This document shows, piece after piece, positions 25,316 to 34,012 of a stretch of DNA of 64,000 nucleotides. Under the pieces are notes generated by a model. That model made no database searches and had not been told where the DNA came from. It saw only the letters and a program-made list of their open reading frames with translations. The first letter of the stretch is position 1. Every line of letters starts with the position of its first letter. The stretch is from Thermococcus radiotolerans (GTDB lineage Archaea; Methanobacteriota_B; Thermococci; Thermococcales; Thermococcaceae). A program made the position numbers and the translations under genes. The DNA is taken from the NCBI RefSeq assembly GCF_002214565.1, contig NZ_CP015106.1, positions 1,736,001-1,800,000 on the forward strand, given 5' to 3'.

Positions 25316-26056
25316 TCACACACCCAGGAGGGTGAACAACCCAATCAACAGTATTATTACATTTATAGCCGTTTTAAGCCTCCCCCTGTCCGCGATCCGG
25401 TTCACATGAGTGCCTAGATAAACGCCGGGAACCGTTCCGAGGATAAGGGTTCCTGCAAGACCGTAATCAACCCCCCCAATGCCCGCGTAGTTCAGAAAAC
25501 TGAAGGCAGAGAGCGCAAGCCCGTAGACTATCGTAACCCCAACCACATCCTTTGGATCGAGCCTGGCAACGTTCATCAGGGTGAAGCTAACTATGACCCC
25601 CGCTCCAACTGATGTGAATTGGACGGTCAAACCCACAATAAATCCAAGGAGATAAACGTATACCCACCTCGGCCTCACAGGAACATGGAATTCGCCCCTA
25701 AGGAGGCTTAGAACCGCGCTGACAATGAGTATTGTCCCGAGTAACAGGGTAAGGTGATCGTTGAGGGCGTTTCTGTCTATCTCACGGAGGATCATTCCTC
25801 CCGAGATTATCGCGGGAATGCTTCCTACCAAAAGACGGAGCACTATGTCATACCTTATCTTTCCTTTCCTCCTGTGAAAGAAAATGCCGAAGACCCTCGT
25901 GACGGTGGCGTAGAGCAGGTCGGTTCCCACGGCAGTTAGGGGCTCCACGCCGAGGAAGATTAAGGAAGGGGTCATCAAAGCCCCGCCACCGACCCCCGTT
26001 AGGCCCACGAGAAAACCGACGAGAAAGCCCAGCCCAACGAAGGTCAGCGGATTCAA
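25316..26056 (-). CDS. TauE/SafE family sulfite/organosulfonate exporter-like permease
   Basis: A 246-residue membrane protein with about eight helices. It has the duplicated family motif: GFLVGLTGVGGGALMTPSLI near residues 10-30, and FIVGLTVQFTSVGAGVIVSF near 135-155. TauE/SafE (DUF81) proteins move sulfite, sulfonates or related anions. Starts at a TTG behind GGAGG, 16 nt after apsK, and ends the sat/apsK operon, so sulfate or sulfite is the likely substrate. Confidence 0.85.
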   Translation of the reverse strand: MNPLTFVGLGFLVGFLVGLTGVGGGALMTPSLIFLGVEPLTAVGTDLLYATVTRVFGIFFHRRKGKIRYDIVLRLLVGSIPAIISGGMILREIDRNALNDHLTLLLGTILIVSAVLSLLRGEFHVPVRPRWVYVYLLGFIVGLTVQFTSVGAGVIVSFTLMNVARLDPKDVVGVTIVYGLALSAFSFLNYAGIGGVDYGLAGTLILGTVPGVYLGTHVNRIADRGRLKTAINVIILLIGLFTLLGV

Positions 26057-26072
26057 TGTCCTACCCTCCGGT

Positions 26073-26618
26073 TCACGGCAGGTAGCCGAGCTCCCTGGCC
26101 TTCGATATTACTGCCTCGACCTCTTCTTCTGGTGTCATTTTGGAGCTGTCCACAGTAACCTCTGGATTCTCGGGCTCCTCGTAGACGCCATCGTAGCCGG
26201 TGAGACCCTTTATCTCGCCCCTCAGGGCTTTGGCGTACAACCCCTTCGGGTCGCGCTGAATCCTGACCTCCAGCGGGGCGTAGACATAGACCTCGATGAA
26301 GTTTCCTATCTCCTTCCTCGCGTACTCCCTGACCGCTTTGTAGGGTGAAATCAGTGAAACTATGGCTACCACACCGTTCCTGCTGAGGAGCTTGGCCATG
26401 TGGATGACAACGCGGTTGTGCATCTCCCTCGCTTCCTTTGAAAAGCCCAGCTCTGGATAGAGCGTTTTCCTTATGGTGTCCCCGTCAAGTATCTCAACGC
26501 GATAGCCCATCTCCCTGAGCTTTCTGGCGAGCTTAACGGCCAGAGTAGTCTTTCCGGCACCGCTCGGTCCCGTGAGCCATATTGTAAAGCCGTTTTCAAG
26601 GTTCTTCAGCCCATCCAT
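26073..26618 (-). CDS. cysC: Adenylylsulfate (APS) kinase
   Basis: A 181-residue kinase that phosphorylates APS to PAPS, the donor for sulfotransferases. P-loop TGPSGAGKTT is at residues 16-25. The substrate-side motif EILDGDTIRKTLYPELGFSKEAR (key residues DGDTIR and LGFS) and VSLISPYKAVREYAR are the APS kinase signature, and DPKGLYAKALRGEIKGLTG forms the lid. The ATG at 26618 has GAGGTGG before it and gives the usual family length. Lies between the phosphatase-superfamily gene and the TauE/SafE gene. Confidence 0.94.
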   Translation of the reverse strand: MDGLKNLENGFTIWLTGPSGAGKTTLAVKLARKLREMGYRVEILDGDTIRKTLYPELGFSKEAREMHNRVVIHMAKLLSRNGVVAIVSLISPYKAVREYARKEIGNFIEVYVYAPLEVRIQRDPKGLYAKALRGEIKGLTGYDGVYEEPENPEVTVDSSKMTPEEEVEAVISKARELGYLP

Positions 26619-26668
26619 TCCACCCACCTCGTTTCAGCCGGGTTGATTGGAATGTGGAATATTGAAAG

Positions 26669-28099
26669 TCAGAGGATGCTCCTCCCGTGCATTCCCGCGA
26701 GAGGCTCTTCTATGCCGAAGAGTCTGAGCATGGTCGGGGCGAAGTCATAGATGGTCAGTTGCGTTGCTTTACTCTCGTCGAAGCCCGGCAGGTACATTGA
26801 GAACACTCCGAACTCGGAGTGATTGGCATCGTCGGGCCCGGTATCGTTCTCGGGCAGGTAGTTGCTTGGATGTCCAACCGTTCCGGCGGCACGCCAGTTG
26901 AGGTTGTCGAAGTAGACCATTATGTCCGGCTTGCTTCCCTTTGTCACCGGGTAGATGTCCTCCGGGTAGAACACCTTAGTGTCCCACTTCTCGCCGTTCG
27001 GGCCGCGTATTGACTTTATCTGCTCGGCAACCTCGTCCCTCACCTTCTCGAACCTGGAGAGGGGTATCTTTCCTTCCTTCTCCCTACCGAGCACGTTGAG
27101 GAAGACCCTTGAGTAGTAGCCGCCCCAGCCCCAGGCAGTCGTTTCTTTCCAGTCCACTTCGAGGCTCTCGAAGCGCTTGACCTTTCCGTCGTGGAGAACC
27201 TCGGGGTTCCTGACCTTCAGCAGGCCCTCCTCGGCCAGCCACTGGTTCACCGCGAAGTTGCCGTGCATGGCCTTTATTCCGTGGTCGGAGACTATAAATA
27301 CTGCCGTCTCGTCGAGGTCCACGAGCTTGAGCGTCTCGCCTATCTCCCTGTCCAGGAGCCTGTAGTAGTCCGGAATGACGTTCTCGTATTTGTTCCCCTT
27401 CCCTGGGTAGAGGTGGTGGTTCGGGTCAAAGTAGCGCCAGAATGCATGATGAAGCCTGTCGAGGCCAATCTCGACGAAGTGGAAGTAGTCCCACTCCTTC
27501 TCGCTCAGGAGATAGCGGATTACCTCGAAGCGCTTCTCCGTCATCTCCCAGATGCCGTCCCTAACCTCGTCTTTGGCCTCTCTCCTGAAGGGAACGTCGA
27601 AGATGTACTCGCCAACCAGGCGCTCAATCTCACCCTTGAGCTCCTTTGGGTAGGTATAGTCAACGCTGGCATCCGGCGTTATGAAGCAGCTCACGAGGTG
27701 ACCGTTTATTGGCTTTGGCGGGTATGTCGGCGGGACGCCAACGATTATCGACTTCTTTCCCCGCTCGCCGAGGTAGTCCCAGAGAGTCGGCTCCCTGACC
27801 TTCCTGCTGTGGGCTATCCAGTAGTCGGTGTATGAGTGGCCGGTCCTGTGCCTGAAGCCGTAGAGACCGAGCTCACCCGGCGTCTTTCCGGTTACCATCA
27901 CCATCCACATCGGGATGGTTATCGCCGGGATTCCCGTTTGCATCGGGCCGTAGACCGACTTTTCAAGGAGCCTCTTCACGTTGGGGATGTCGTCGATGAA
28001 GCGGTTGAACAGCAGCTCCGGAGGGGCGGAGTCGAGGCCTATGACGAGCACCTTCTTCGTCCGCTCCATTCCCTCCTTAACTTTCCTTTCAAACTCCAT
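26669..28099 (-). CDS. Alkaline-phosphatase-superfamily phosphodiesterase/nucleotide pyrophosphatase-like enzyme
   Basis: About 476 residues. KKVLVIGLDSAPPELLF near residue 15 holds the first metal-binding Asp, and AITIPMWMVMVTGKTPGELGLYGFR holds the Thr nucleophile region (key: PAITIPMW, TGKTP). VFIVSDHGIKAMHG supplies the second metal site and HSEFGVFSMY a late metal His. This matches the nucleotide pyrophosphatase/phosphodiesterase branch. Membership of the sat/apsK operon suggests action on a phospho- or sulfo-compound linked to PAPS. ATG at 28099 with GAGGTG seven bases before. Confidence 0.85.
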   Translation of the reverse strand: MEFERKVKEGMERTKKVLVIGLDSAPPELLFNRFIDDIPNVKRLLEKSVYGPMQTGIPAITIPMWMVMVTGKTPGELGLYGFRHRTGHSYTDYWIAHSRKVREPTLWDYLGERGKKSIIVGVPPTYPPKPINGHLVSCFITPDASVDYTYPKELKGEIERLVGEYIFDVPFRREAKDEVRDGIWEMTEKRFEVIRYLLSEKEWDYFHFVEIGLDRLHHAFWRYFDPNHHLYPGKGNKYENVIPDYYRLLDREIGETLKLVDLDETAVFIVSDHGIKAMHGNFAVNQWLAEEGLLKVRNPEVLHDGKVKRFESLEVDWKETTAWGWGGYYSRVFLNVLGREKEGKIPLSRFEKVRDEVAEQIKSIRGPNGEKWDTKVFYPEDIYPVTKGSKPDIMVYFDNLNWRAAGTVGHPSNYLPENDTGPDDANHSEFGVFSMYLPGFDESKATQLTIYDFAPTMLRLFGIEEPLAGMHGRSIL

Positions 28100-28104
28100 T
28101 TCCT

Positions 28105-29040
28105 TCACCTCAGGTACTCTTCAACGATTTTAAGAGCGTCTTCGATTTTATCCCTCTCGCAGACGCAGCCGAGGACTTCTCTCTTGCCGCCGGCGTTAGT
28201 TTCGAGTGCCTTAATGCGTTCGATGACCTCGGCCATGTTTATCCTCTCCGCTTCCTTCCCGGAGATTCTGAAGTACAACTGGGCCTTTCCGTGGAAGTCC
28301 TCGTTGATGACTATCGCGCCTGAATAGCCCAGCTCCCACACGAGCTTCCGAGCGACCTTCGAGATTATGTTGAATGGGCTCTCGAAGTGAACGATAGCGA
28401 AGCCGTTCCGCTCCTCGGCGTTTGAAACTGCCCCCTCGATGGCCTCCCTTATGGCTTCTGCCTTCTTCACCCACGGCTCGTATTCGAGGAGCTCCCTAAC
28501 GGGGTGGTTCAAAAGCACTTTAACGGCTCCCTCAACCGCCTCCCGATCCATGGCGATGTAGTTGGAGTCTATGAGCTCGACGAGCCTCAGAGCCTCTTCC
28601 CGCGAGATTCCCTCTTTCCCTAGGAGCTCCTTAACCTTCTCCAGCTCAAAGGCCTTCTCGCCCACATCCCCAACGACGCCGAGGGCGCTCCAGGCGTTCC
28701 ATATTCCGAAGTGCTCCGAGACGACGAGGGAGTTAGCCGGCCAGTACTCCCCCTCCAGCGAGGGGTTCACCTGCTCCACGAGCGGATTCTTGATCCTCGG
28801 CTGGGTGTGGTGGTCGATGAAGAGCGTCGGAACCCTGACCTTCTCGACCTCCTCCGGAACGTTGAAGTCAAGAACGTAGAGCCTCTCGGTCCTCTCAAGG
28901 GCCCTCCATATTCTCTCGTCGAAGCTGAACTCACCTATCTGGGCCGTCATGTTGGTGAACTCCTCCAGAGAGAGCGCCCTGACCAGCAGGGCCGCCGACG
29001 CTATCCCATCCGTGTCCCAGTGGTGGACGATTAGATTCAC
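28105..29040 (-). CDS. DHH-family phosphoesterase (NrnA-like)
   Basis: A 311-residue enzyme. The N-terminal metal motif is VHHWDTDGIASAALL, with LYVLDFN and the name-giving DHHTQPR (LFIDHHTQP) further on. The C-terminal DHHA1-like domain has AIVHFESPFNIISKVARKL and a final glycine-rich GGKREVLGC. NrnA-type DHH enzymes dephosphorylate pAp, the by-product of PAPS-dependent sulfation, as well as short oligonucleotides. Its place between sat and the apsK-side genes makes PAP recycling the leading hypothesis. GTG start behind GGTGAG, 28 nt after sat. Confidence 0.85.
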   Translation of the reverse strand: MNLIVHHWDTDGIASAALLVRALSLEEFTNMTAQIGEFSFDERIWRALERTERLYVLDFNVPEEVEKVRVPTLFIDHHTQPRIKNPLVEQVNPSLEGEYWPANSLVVSEHFGIWNAWSALGVVGDVGEKAFELEKVKELLGKEGISREEALRLVELIDSNYIAMDREAVEGAVKVLLNHPVRELLEYEPWVKKAEAIREAIEGAVSNAEERNGFAIVHFESPFNIISKVARKLVWELGYSGAIVINEDFHGKAQLYFRISGKEAERINMAEVIERIKALETNAGGKREVLGCVCERDKIEDALKIVEEYLR

Positions 29041-29068
29041 CTAACTCACCCCACAAAAAATAATGAAA

Positions 29069-30208
29069 TCACTCCACGAAGGGATTCTCAAAGCTCCTCA
29101 CGACCTCGAAGACTTCTGGGCGCATCATGTACTCCGGCGGCTGTTCTCCAGTCATTATCATCTTTCTGAGCTTAGTGCCACTTATGTGGACGTGGAATTC
29201 TTTGTCATGGGGGCAGATCTTCGCGTTGACCATGCCGCCGCACTTCCTGCAGTAGAAGGACTCGCGGATGAACATCGGGGTTATTCCCAGGTCCGGGAAC
29301 TCTCCAAAGAGGTCCCATGCCTCGTAGGGGCCGTAGTAGTCTCCAACGCCCGCATGGTCCCTTCCGACTATGAAGTGCGTCGCACCGAAGTTCTTCCTCA
29401 TTATCGCGTGGTGAATGGCTTCCCTGGGCCCAGCATAGCGCATCTCGTAGCGGACGGTCGCTAGCGTCGCAGCATCCTTAGGATAGTAGTGCTCGAAGAG
29501 CGTCTCATAGGCCTTGATTATGACTTCGTCCCTGTAGTCGCCCTTCTTCTTCCTTCCGAGAACAGGGTTGATGAAGAGGCCATCGACGAAGGTAAGGGCA
29601 GCTTTCTGGACATACTCATGGCCGAGATGGGGCACGTTTCTGGTCTGGAAGGCAACTATCGTCTTCCACCCGCGCTCCTTGAAGAGAACCCTAGTCTCTA
29701 CAGGCCTGAGAGTGTACTTGGCGAAGGGGTTCGGGAGCTCGTTGAGGAGCTCTATCTCCCCACCGACGAGGTAGTCCCCCATGTTCATGACCCTGGCGAC
29801 TCCCGGGTGGTTGAGATCATCTGTCTTGAAGACCTTTACCGCAAATTCCCTCTTGTCGTAGGTGTAAATCTCCTCCACATGCATCCTCGCTATCGGCAGA
29901 TCGTCGTAGTACAGCAGTATCGCATCGCCTTCGTCGAAGGTCTTCTCCCTCACGTCGAGCACTATCGGAATCGTCCAGGGCGTGTCGTCGCTCAGGCGCA
30001 TGTGATCGAGGACGCTCTCGAAGTCGTCGCTCGTCAGGAAGCCCTTGAGCGGTGAGTAAACGCCGTGGGCAATGTTCTCAAGGTCTATGGCCCTTCCATG
30101 CTCAATCTGGACGTGGGGGTATTCTTTCTGCTCGCTCAGAATCCTCTCACGGGTTCTCTCGGCAACGAGCCTTCTGACGAGCCTTCCGCCGTGCGGCTTT
30201 GAAACCAT
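29069..30208 (-). CDS. sat: Sulfate adenylyltransferase (ATP sulfurylase)
   Basis: A 379-residue enzyme that makes APS from ATP and sulfate. The catalytic VAFQTRNVPHLGHEY (QxRNxxHxxH) lies near residue 190 and the second nucleotide motif VGRDHAGVGDYYG near 280. A cysteine and histidine zinc site (FYCRKCGGMVNAKICPHD) lies near residue 325, followed by ISGTKLRKMI. ATG behind GAGGTGATACC, 25 nt after the RHH regulator. Length and motifs match archaeal Sat. Confidence 0.96.
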   Translation of the reverse strand: MVSKPHGGRLVRRLVAERTRERILSEQKEYPHVQIEHGRAIDLENIAHGVYSPLKGFLTSDDFESVLDHMRLSDDTPWTIPIVLDVREKTFDEGDAILLYYDDLPIARMHVEEIYTYDKREFAVKVFKTDDLNHPGVARVMNMGDYLVGGEIELLNELPNPFAKYTLRPVETRVLFKERGWKTIVAFQTRNVPHLGHEYVQKAALTFVDGLFINPVLGRKKKGDYRDEVIIKAYETLFEHYYPKDAATLATVRYEMRYAGPREAIHHAIMRKNFGATHFIVGRDHAGVGDYYGPYEAWDLFGEFPDLGITPMFIRESFYCRKCGGMVNAKICPHDKEFHVHISGTKLRKMIMTGEQPPEYMMRPEVFEVVRSFENPFVE

Positions 30209-30233
30209 GGTATCACCTCAAAAAGGAAAGACC

Positions 30234-30461
30234 TCAGTCAAGGTAACCGAGGGCGCGAAGCCTCTCCTTGACCTTCTCTTCCTCCTCCTCGGTGAAGACT
30301 TCCTCCTTCTCCTCCTCTTCGAGGCTCGCCAGAACCTCGCGGAGGACGTAGGTGACGTAGTCCGAAACCGAAGTGAATCCAGTGCCCTCTATCCTGACCT
30401 TAATCTTGTCGTAGAGGGGTTTGGGTATGGAGACGGTGGTGTATTTCTTCTCCTCAGCCAT
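30234..30461 (-). CDS. Ribbon-helix-helix (CopG/MetJ-like) regulator
   Basis: A 75-residue protein. The N-terminal KKYTTVSIPKPLYDKIKVRI is the beta-strand plus first helix of an RHH domain, followed by FTSVSDYVTYVLREVLA (second helix). The C-terminus is a strongly acidic helix (EEEEKEEVFTEEEEEKVKERLR). Heads the sat operon, so it is likely its regulator and autoregulated. ATG at 30461 with GGAGGTG seven bases before; an upstream in-frame GTG falls inside that ribosome site. Confidence 0.82.
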   Translation of the reverse strand: MAEEKKYTTVSIPKPLYDKIKVRIEGTGFTSVSDYVTYVLREVLASLEEEEKEEVFTEEEEEKVKERLRALGYLD

Positions 30462-30486
30462 CGCAAACACCTCCAGTCTTAATGAT

Positions 30487-30505
30487 ATTTAATTACATTT
30501 AATTA
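30487..30505. promoter_or_regulatory. Tandem ATTTAATTA repeats over the RHH/sat operon promoter
   Basis: ATTTAATTA occurs at 30487-30495 and 30497-30505, spaced exactly 10 bp, so both face the same side of the helix. They cover the TATA region 25-45 nt upstream of the RHH gene start. RHH proteins typically bind short repeats at such spacing, so this is a candidate operator for the sulfate-activation operon. Confidence 0.45.
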
Positions 30506-30557
30506 AACGATGAGCAGGGAATATAAAGATTTCGAAAAATAAGTGAAACTTGGAACA

Positions 30558-32924
30558 TTAACCCCCGCTACCAGTACCAGATAGTACATCCGAGATCCGG
30601 AAGACCCCCCTGTCAAGTACTGCTCTTCTCTGGGTGTAAATGTATCTAATAACAACGCTTCCGTTGATGTCTACAGGGAGAACGAACTCCTCCTTCCCTT
30701 TAACACCGTACCACTTCTTGAACAGCAGCGTGCCGTTATCTAGATATCCATAAATTCCAATTCCCGTCCCGGTGTTGTTGGTGAACCTGAGCAGAACGGA
30801 TCCGTTTTCCGAAGTAACAACCACGTTTGGATGCTCAAACCGGAATATCTTGATATACCCGCCGTCCGAATAAACCTCCGTGAAGTTTGGATGGTCATTC
30901 GTAAACATCAGCTTGGCGAGGGGTGTCTCAAAGGCTTTCCCGTTCATCAACACGGCGTAGCCATAGTTGAGGTTAAGGTAAACGTAGGCATCGGCGTTCG
31001 GCTTGCCTGTGAGAGTCACATTCTCCACGGATTTCCCTCTCTCAACGAAGACTTCGCGGGGGATCAGTATCGCGCCACCAGTGTTAACCTGGACACTCCA
31101 GGAGCCCTCTTTGGGAACTGCCATGATGGAGTAGGGTCCCGCTGAGAACAAAAGCATTCCTCCCATGGATGACACTAGCGGCATAGGTACCATCGCATAC
31201 TCTCTGGGAGAAGCGTCTGCCGTCTCAAGTACAGCCTCAAACTTCATAATGGTATCATAGGAGACTATGACGTAATCTACACCCAGATTCATGAGATCTT
31301 TGTTTGTTTTAATCCCGAGATAGTATTGAGCCACCCATTTACTGACTCCTCCCTGGGCTACAGGCGCTCTCCCAGCGAAGTAAGTGACCCAGTGCCCCTG
31401 GTCCCACCACGTCAAAACTATATCATTTATATTTGAGTGCTCCCCGAGGTAGGTAAGGGCGTTATCCCATCCTTCATTTGTAATTGGTCTTATTCCTTTT
31501 GTTGTCCAGAAGCCTTGAAACGCAGTTGTGAGGGGAATTGAAAGTAGAATGATGGTGAGGACAACTGTGCCAAATTTTTTGGACTCGACTTTTGGTGATG
31601 TCATCTCGTATGCCCTCATGAGTCCTATTCCAGCCATAACTGCGACTGCAAGTGAGCCAATAAAGAGGAACCTCGTCCACAATATCACCATGGGAATTGC
31701 AATTAACGCCAGCCCTAGGAGTACAAAGTCTCGTATTGTTGTCTTTCTAGGAAGGAACGTCAGGAAGAAGGCTGGCGTAATGAAAATAGCTATTCCATAT
31801 GCTTTCCAGAGATCGTTGAGTGTTGTTCTTTGGGTCTCCACAATTTCCCATGTTGGAAACAGCTCTTTTACTAAATTGTCTATTCTTCCATAATACTTGA
31901 TCCCAATCCAGAAAAAGATGATAACTCCAATCCCAACGATTATCGCTTTTTGTTTCGTCTCTTTTATAAATCTTGAAAGAATGAACAGCAGGATTATTGC
32001 TACAATGGAGCTGGGAACTGCATACTTCAGATATACCAGGAGAAATGCATCCTTGATGAACCCGAACTGAAGCCCGAACTCCTCAGCAAACTTCTGTCCT
32101 AACCACTCTGTTTCTCCGACCATGCCGTATCCAAAGCGTCCTCCAAACGCATTGGCTAGAATCGCTCCAACAATCGTGGCAATTACGAGCATAATAGCAT
32201 CGATAAATTCTCTCTTTCTTTCAAGCAAAAATGCTCCAACTGCAAGGAAGAGGGCACTGCCAAGCAGAAATCCGAATATCGGGTAATACGCCTGCCAGAA
32301 GATGGCGGAGAAACCACTAGCGAGGGCAGGTATTAGGTAGAACACTAGCCTCTTGTATCTCCATTCCTCACTCTTCTTGGAGAGTGCTAATGCAATCCCA
32401 AACAGCGCCACACTGTACCAGAAGAGCATGTAGTTGTCTCCTCTGTAATAGCCTGCCATCGAGCGGAAGACGTGGCCGAAAAGAACCGCCAGAAAGAACG
32501 CCGAAAGAAAAGCCTCCTTTTTCCCATAGAGTTTCAGCATGACAAGATACGTGAATACTACGGTAAGAACCCCAAAAATAACCGGCGTTATTCTAAATGA
32601 GTTGTAGAGGGAAACCCCAAAGACCGAGAGAAACTTGTAAACGTAAGCCGGGGTCATCCAGAGGCCGAGGGGATGGAAGTGATGTATCTGGAATCCCCAG
32701 GGTCCAGTGGCGTAGGGGAAGAAATTCACCCACTCCCCCTTCTCCAGCGCATACCTGATGTAGGCTAAGTGAAAATACGGATCATAGCCGAGGAGGTACT
32801 TAAATCGCATCGGGAGGAGTCTAATGGCCGAAGCTATAGCGATGAGAATCGGGAGGGCATACTTTGGGGTTAATATCAGCTCGTAGGCTTTCAGCAGCTT
32901 TGCCTTAACCTCTTGAACTTCCAT
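30558..32924 (-). CDS. aglB: Oligosaccharyltransferase, STT3/AglB
   Basis: A 788-residue enzyme that transfers lipid-linked glycan to asparagine on the outer face of the membrane. About 13 membrane helices span residues 20-460, with the first acidic motif in LLGYDPYFHLAYIRYA and a second in GYYRGDNYMLFWY. The catalytic-domain signature WWDQGHW is near residue 505 and the DxxMK-type motif (SYDTIMKF) near 555. A beta-rich C-terminal domain follows. Thermococcales may carry more than one AglB, and which paralogue this is cannot be told here. It starts 6 nt beyond the end of the upstream nucleotidyltransferase gene, so the two are probably co-transcribed. Confidence 0.94.
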   Translation of the reverse strand: MEVQEVKAKLLKAYELILTPKYALPILIAIASAIRLLPMRFKYLLGYDPYFHLAYIRYALEKGEWVNFFPYATGPWGFQIHHFHPLGLWMTPAYVYKFLSVFGVSLYNSFRITPVIFGVLTVVFTYLVMLKLYGKKEAFLSAFFLAVLFGHVFRSMAGYYRGDNYMLFWYSVALFGIALALSKKSEEWRYKRLVFYLIPALASGFSAIFWQAYYPIFGFLLGSALFLAVGAFLLERKREFIDAIMLVIATIVGAILANAFGGRFGYGMVGETEWLGQKFAEEFGLQFGFIKDAFLLVYLKYAVPSSIVAIILLFILSRFIKETKQKAIIVGIGVIIFFWIGIKYYGRIDNLVKELFPTWEIVETQRTTLNDLWKAYGIAIFITPAFFLTFLPRKTTIRDFVLLGLALIAIPMVILWTRFLFIGSLAVAVMAGIGLMRAYEMTSPKVESKKFGTVVLTIILLSIPLTTAFQGFWTTKGIRPITNEGWDNALTYLGEHSNINDIVLTWWDQGHWVTYFAGRAPVAQGGVSKWVAQYYLGIKTNKDLMNLGVDYVIVSYDTIMKFEAVLETADASPREYAMVPMPLVSSMGGMLLFSAGPYSIMAVPKEGSWSVQVNTGGAILIPREVFVERGKSVENVTLTGKPNADAYVYLNLNYGYAVLMNGKAFETPLAKLMFTNDHPNFTEVYSDGGYIKIFRFEHPNVVVTSENGSVLLRFTNNTGTGIGIYGYLDNGTLLFKKWYGVKGKEEFVLPVDINGSVVIRYIYTQRRAVLDRGVFRISDVLSGTGSGG

Positions 32925-32930
32925 CCTCCC

Positions 32931-33926
32931 TCACTCCCCCCTCTGTATCTTGGCGTGCCCTCCAACGAGGCTCTTTCTCAGCTCGAGGTTCCTTATCTCG
33001 CACTTCTCGTCGATAATGGAGCGCCATATCGTGGAGTTCCTTATGACAGTGCTCCTGAAGACTATGGAGTCGCTTATGTCGGAGTTCTCTATGACGCAGT
33101 CCTCACCGATGTAGGCGTAGGGACCGATCATCGACCGTCCTAGTATCTTTGCCCCCCTCTTTATGACCACCGGCGGGATTATCTTCGCGTAGGGGCTTAT
33201 CTGGATCTCCTCCACGTGACTCTCCTTCAGGAGCGTCTTCAGGGCCTCTAGATAGCTGTCCGCACTTCCTATGTCATACCAGTACTCTGAAAAGCGGTAG
33301 GCCCTTATCTCCTCCCCTTTTCCGAGGAGCCACTGGAGGAAGTAGCCGGGGGAGTCGCGGTTTCCGTTGGAGAGGTACTCATCTATGCGCTCCATAATCC
33401 CCTTGGGGAAAACGTAGACGCCGGTGCTCACGAGGGTTGATCTCGGCTCGGCGGGCTTTTCCTGGAAAGAGATGACCCTCTCCCCCTCGAGAACCACGAC
33501 ACCGTAGCGCTTGGCCAGCTCCAGATCGCCCACATCGTAGACTGCTATGAGCGTCTTCCCGTCGTAAGAGTTCAAGAATTCCCGCAGTGAGAACGAGAAG
33601 AGGTTGTCTCCGGCTATGACCAGGTAGTCGTCGGGACCGAGCTCATCCAGCGCCTTTTTCAGCGCTCCTATGGTTCCGAGCTTCTCATCTTCGTGGAGGG
33701 TCTCCTCGACTATCATCCCGACGCCGTATTTTTCGGCGTACGGCCTGAAGTGAGCCTCAAAGAACCGATTGGTTGATACGTACGTCTCCAGGCCTAACCC
33801 ATCGACCTTTTCTAGGATGTACTCCAGTATCACCCTGTCCCCGACGGGGAGAAGGGCCTTTGGGTTGTCCTTCGTTATTGGCCAGAGCCGGGTTGCGTAA
33901 CCTCCCGCCATGATTAGAACTTTCAT
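32931..33926 (-). CDS. Sugar-phosphate nucleotidyltransferase with beta-helix C-terminus
   Basis: A 331-residue enzyme starting at the ATG at 33926 behind GGTGGGAGG. The signature KVLIMAGGYATRLWPITKDNPKALLPV marks the NTP-sugar pyrophosphorylase family (key: GGYATRLWP and PKALLPV), with LVIAGDNLFSF. Hexapeptide repeats from about residue 240 form a left-handed beta-helix. The sugar and nucleotide are not determined. It probably supplies a nucleotide sugar for N-glycan assembly with aglB. An upstream extension of the frame lacks a ribosome site. Confidence 0.88.
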   Translation of the reverse strand: MKVLIMAGGYATRLWPITKDNPKALLPVGDRVILEYILEKVDGLGLETYVSTNRFFEAHFRPYAEKYGVGMIVEETLHEDEKLGTIGALKKALDELGPDDYLVIAGDNLFSFSLREFLNSYDGKTLIAVYDVGDLELAKRYGVVVLEGERVISFQEKPAEPRSTLVSTGVYVFPKGIMERIDEYLSNGNRDSPGYFLQWLLGKGEEIRAYRFSEYWYDIGSADSYLEALKTLLKESHVEEIQISPYAKIIPPVVIKRGAKILGRSMIGPYAYIGEDCVIENSDISDSIVFRSTVIRNSTIWRSIIDEKCEIRNLELRKSLVGGHAKIQRGE

Positions 33927-34012
33927 TCCTCCCACCTTACCAGTTTTCACGCTGAAAATGATACGCCCAAATGTATTTAAATTATTTCGTTTCATCAAGG
34001 GTGGTGGTAGGA

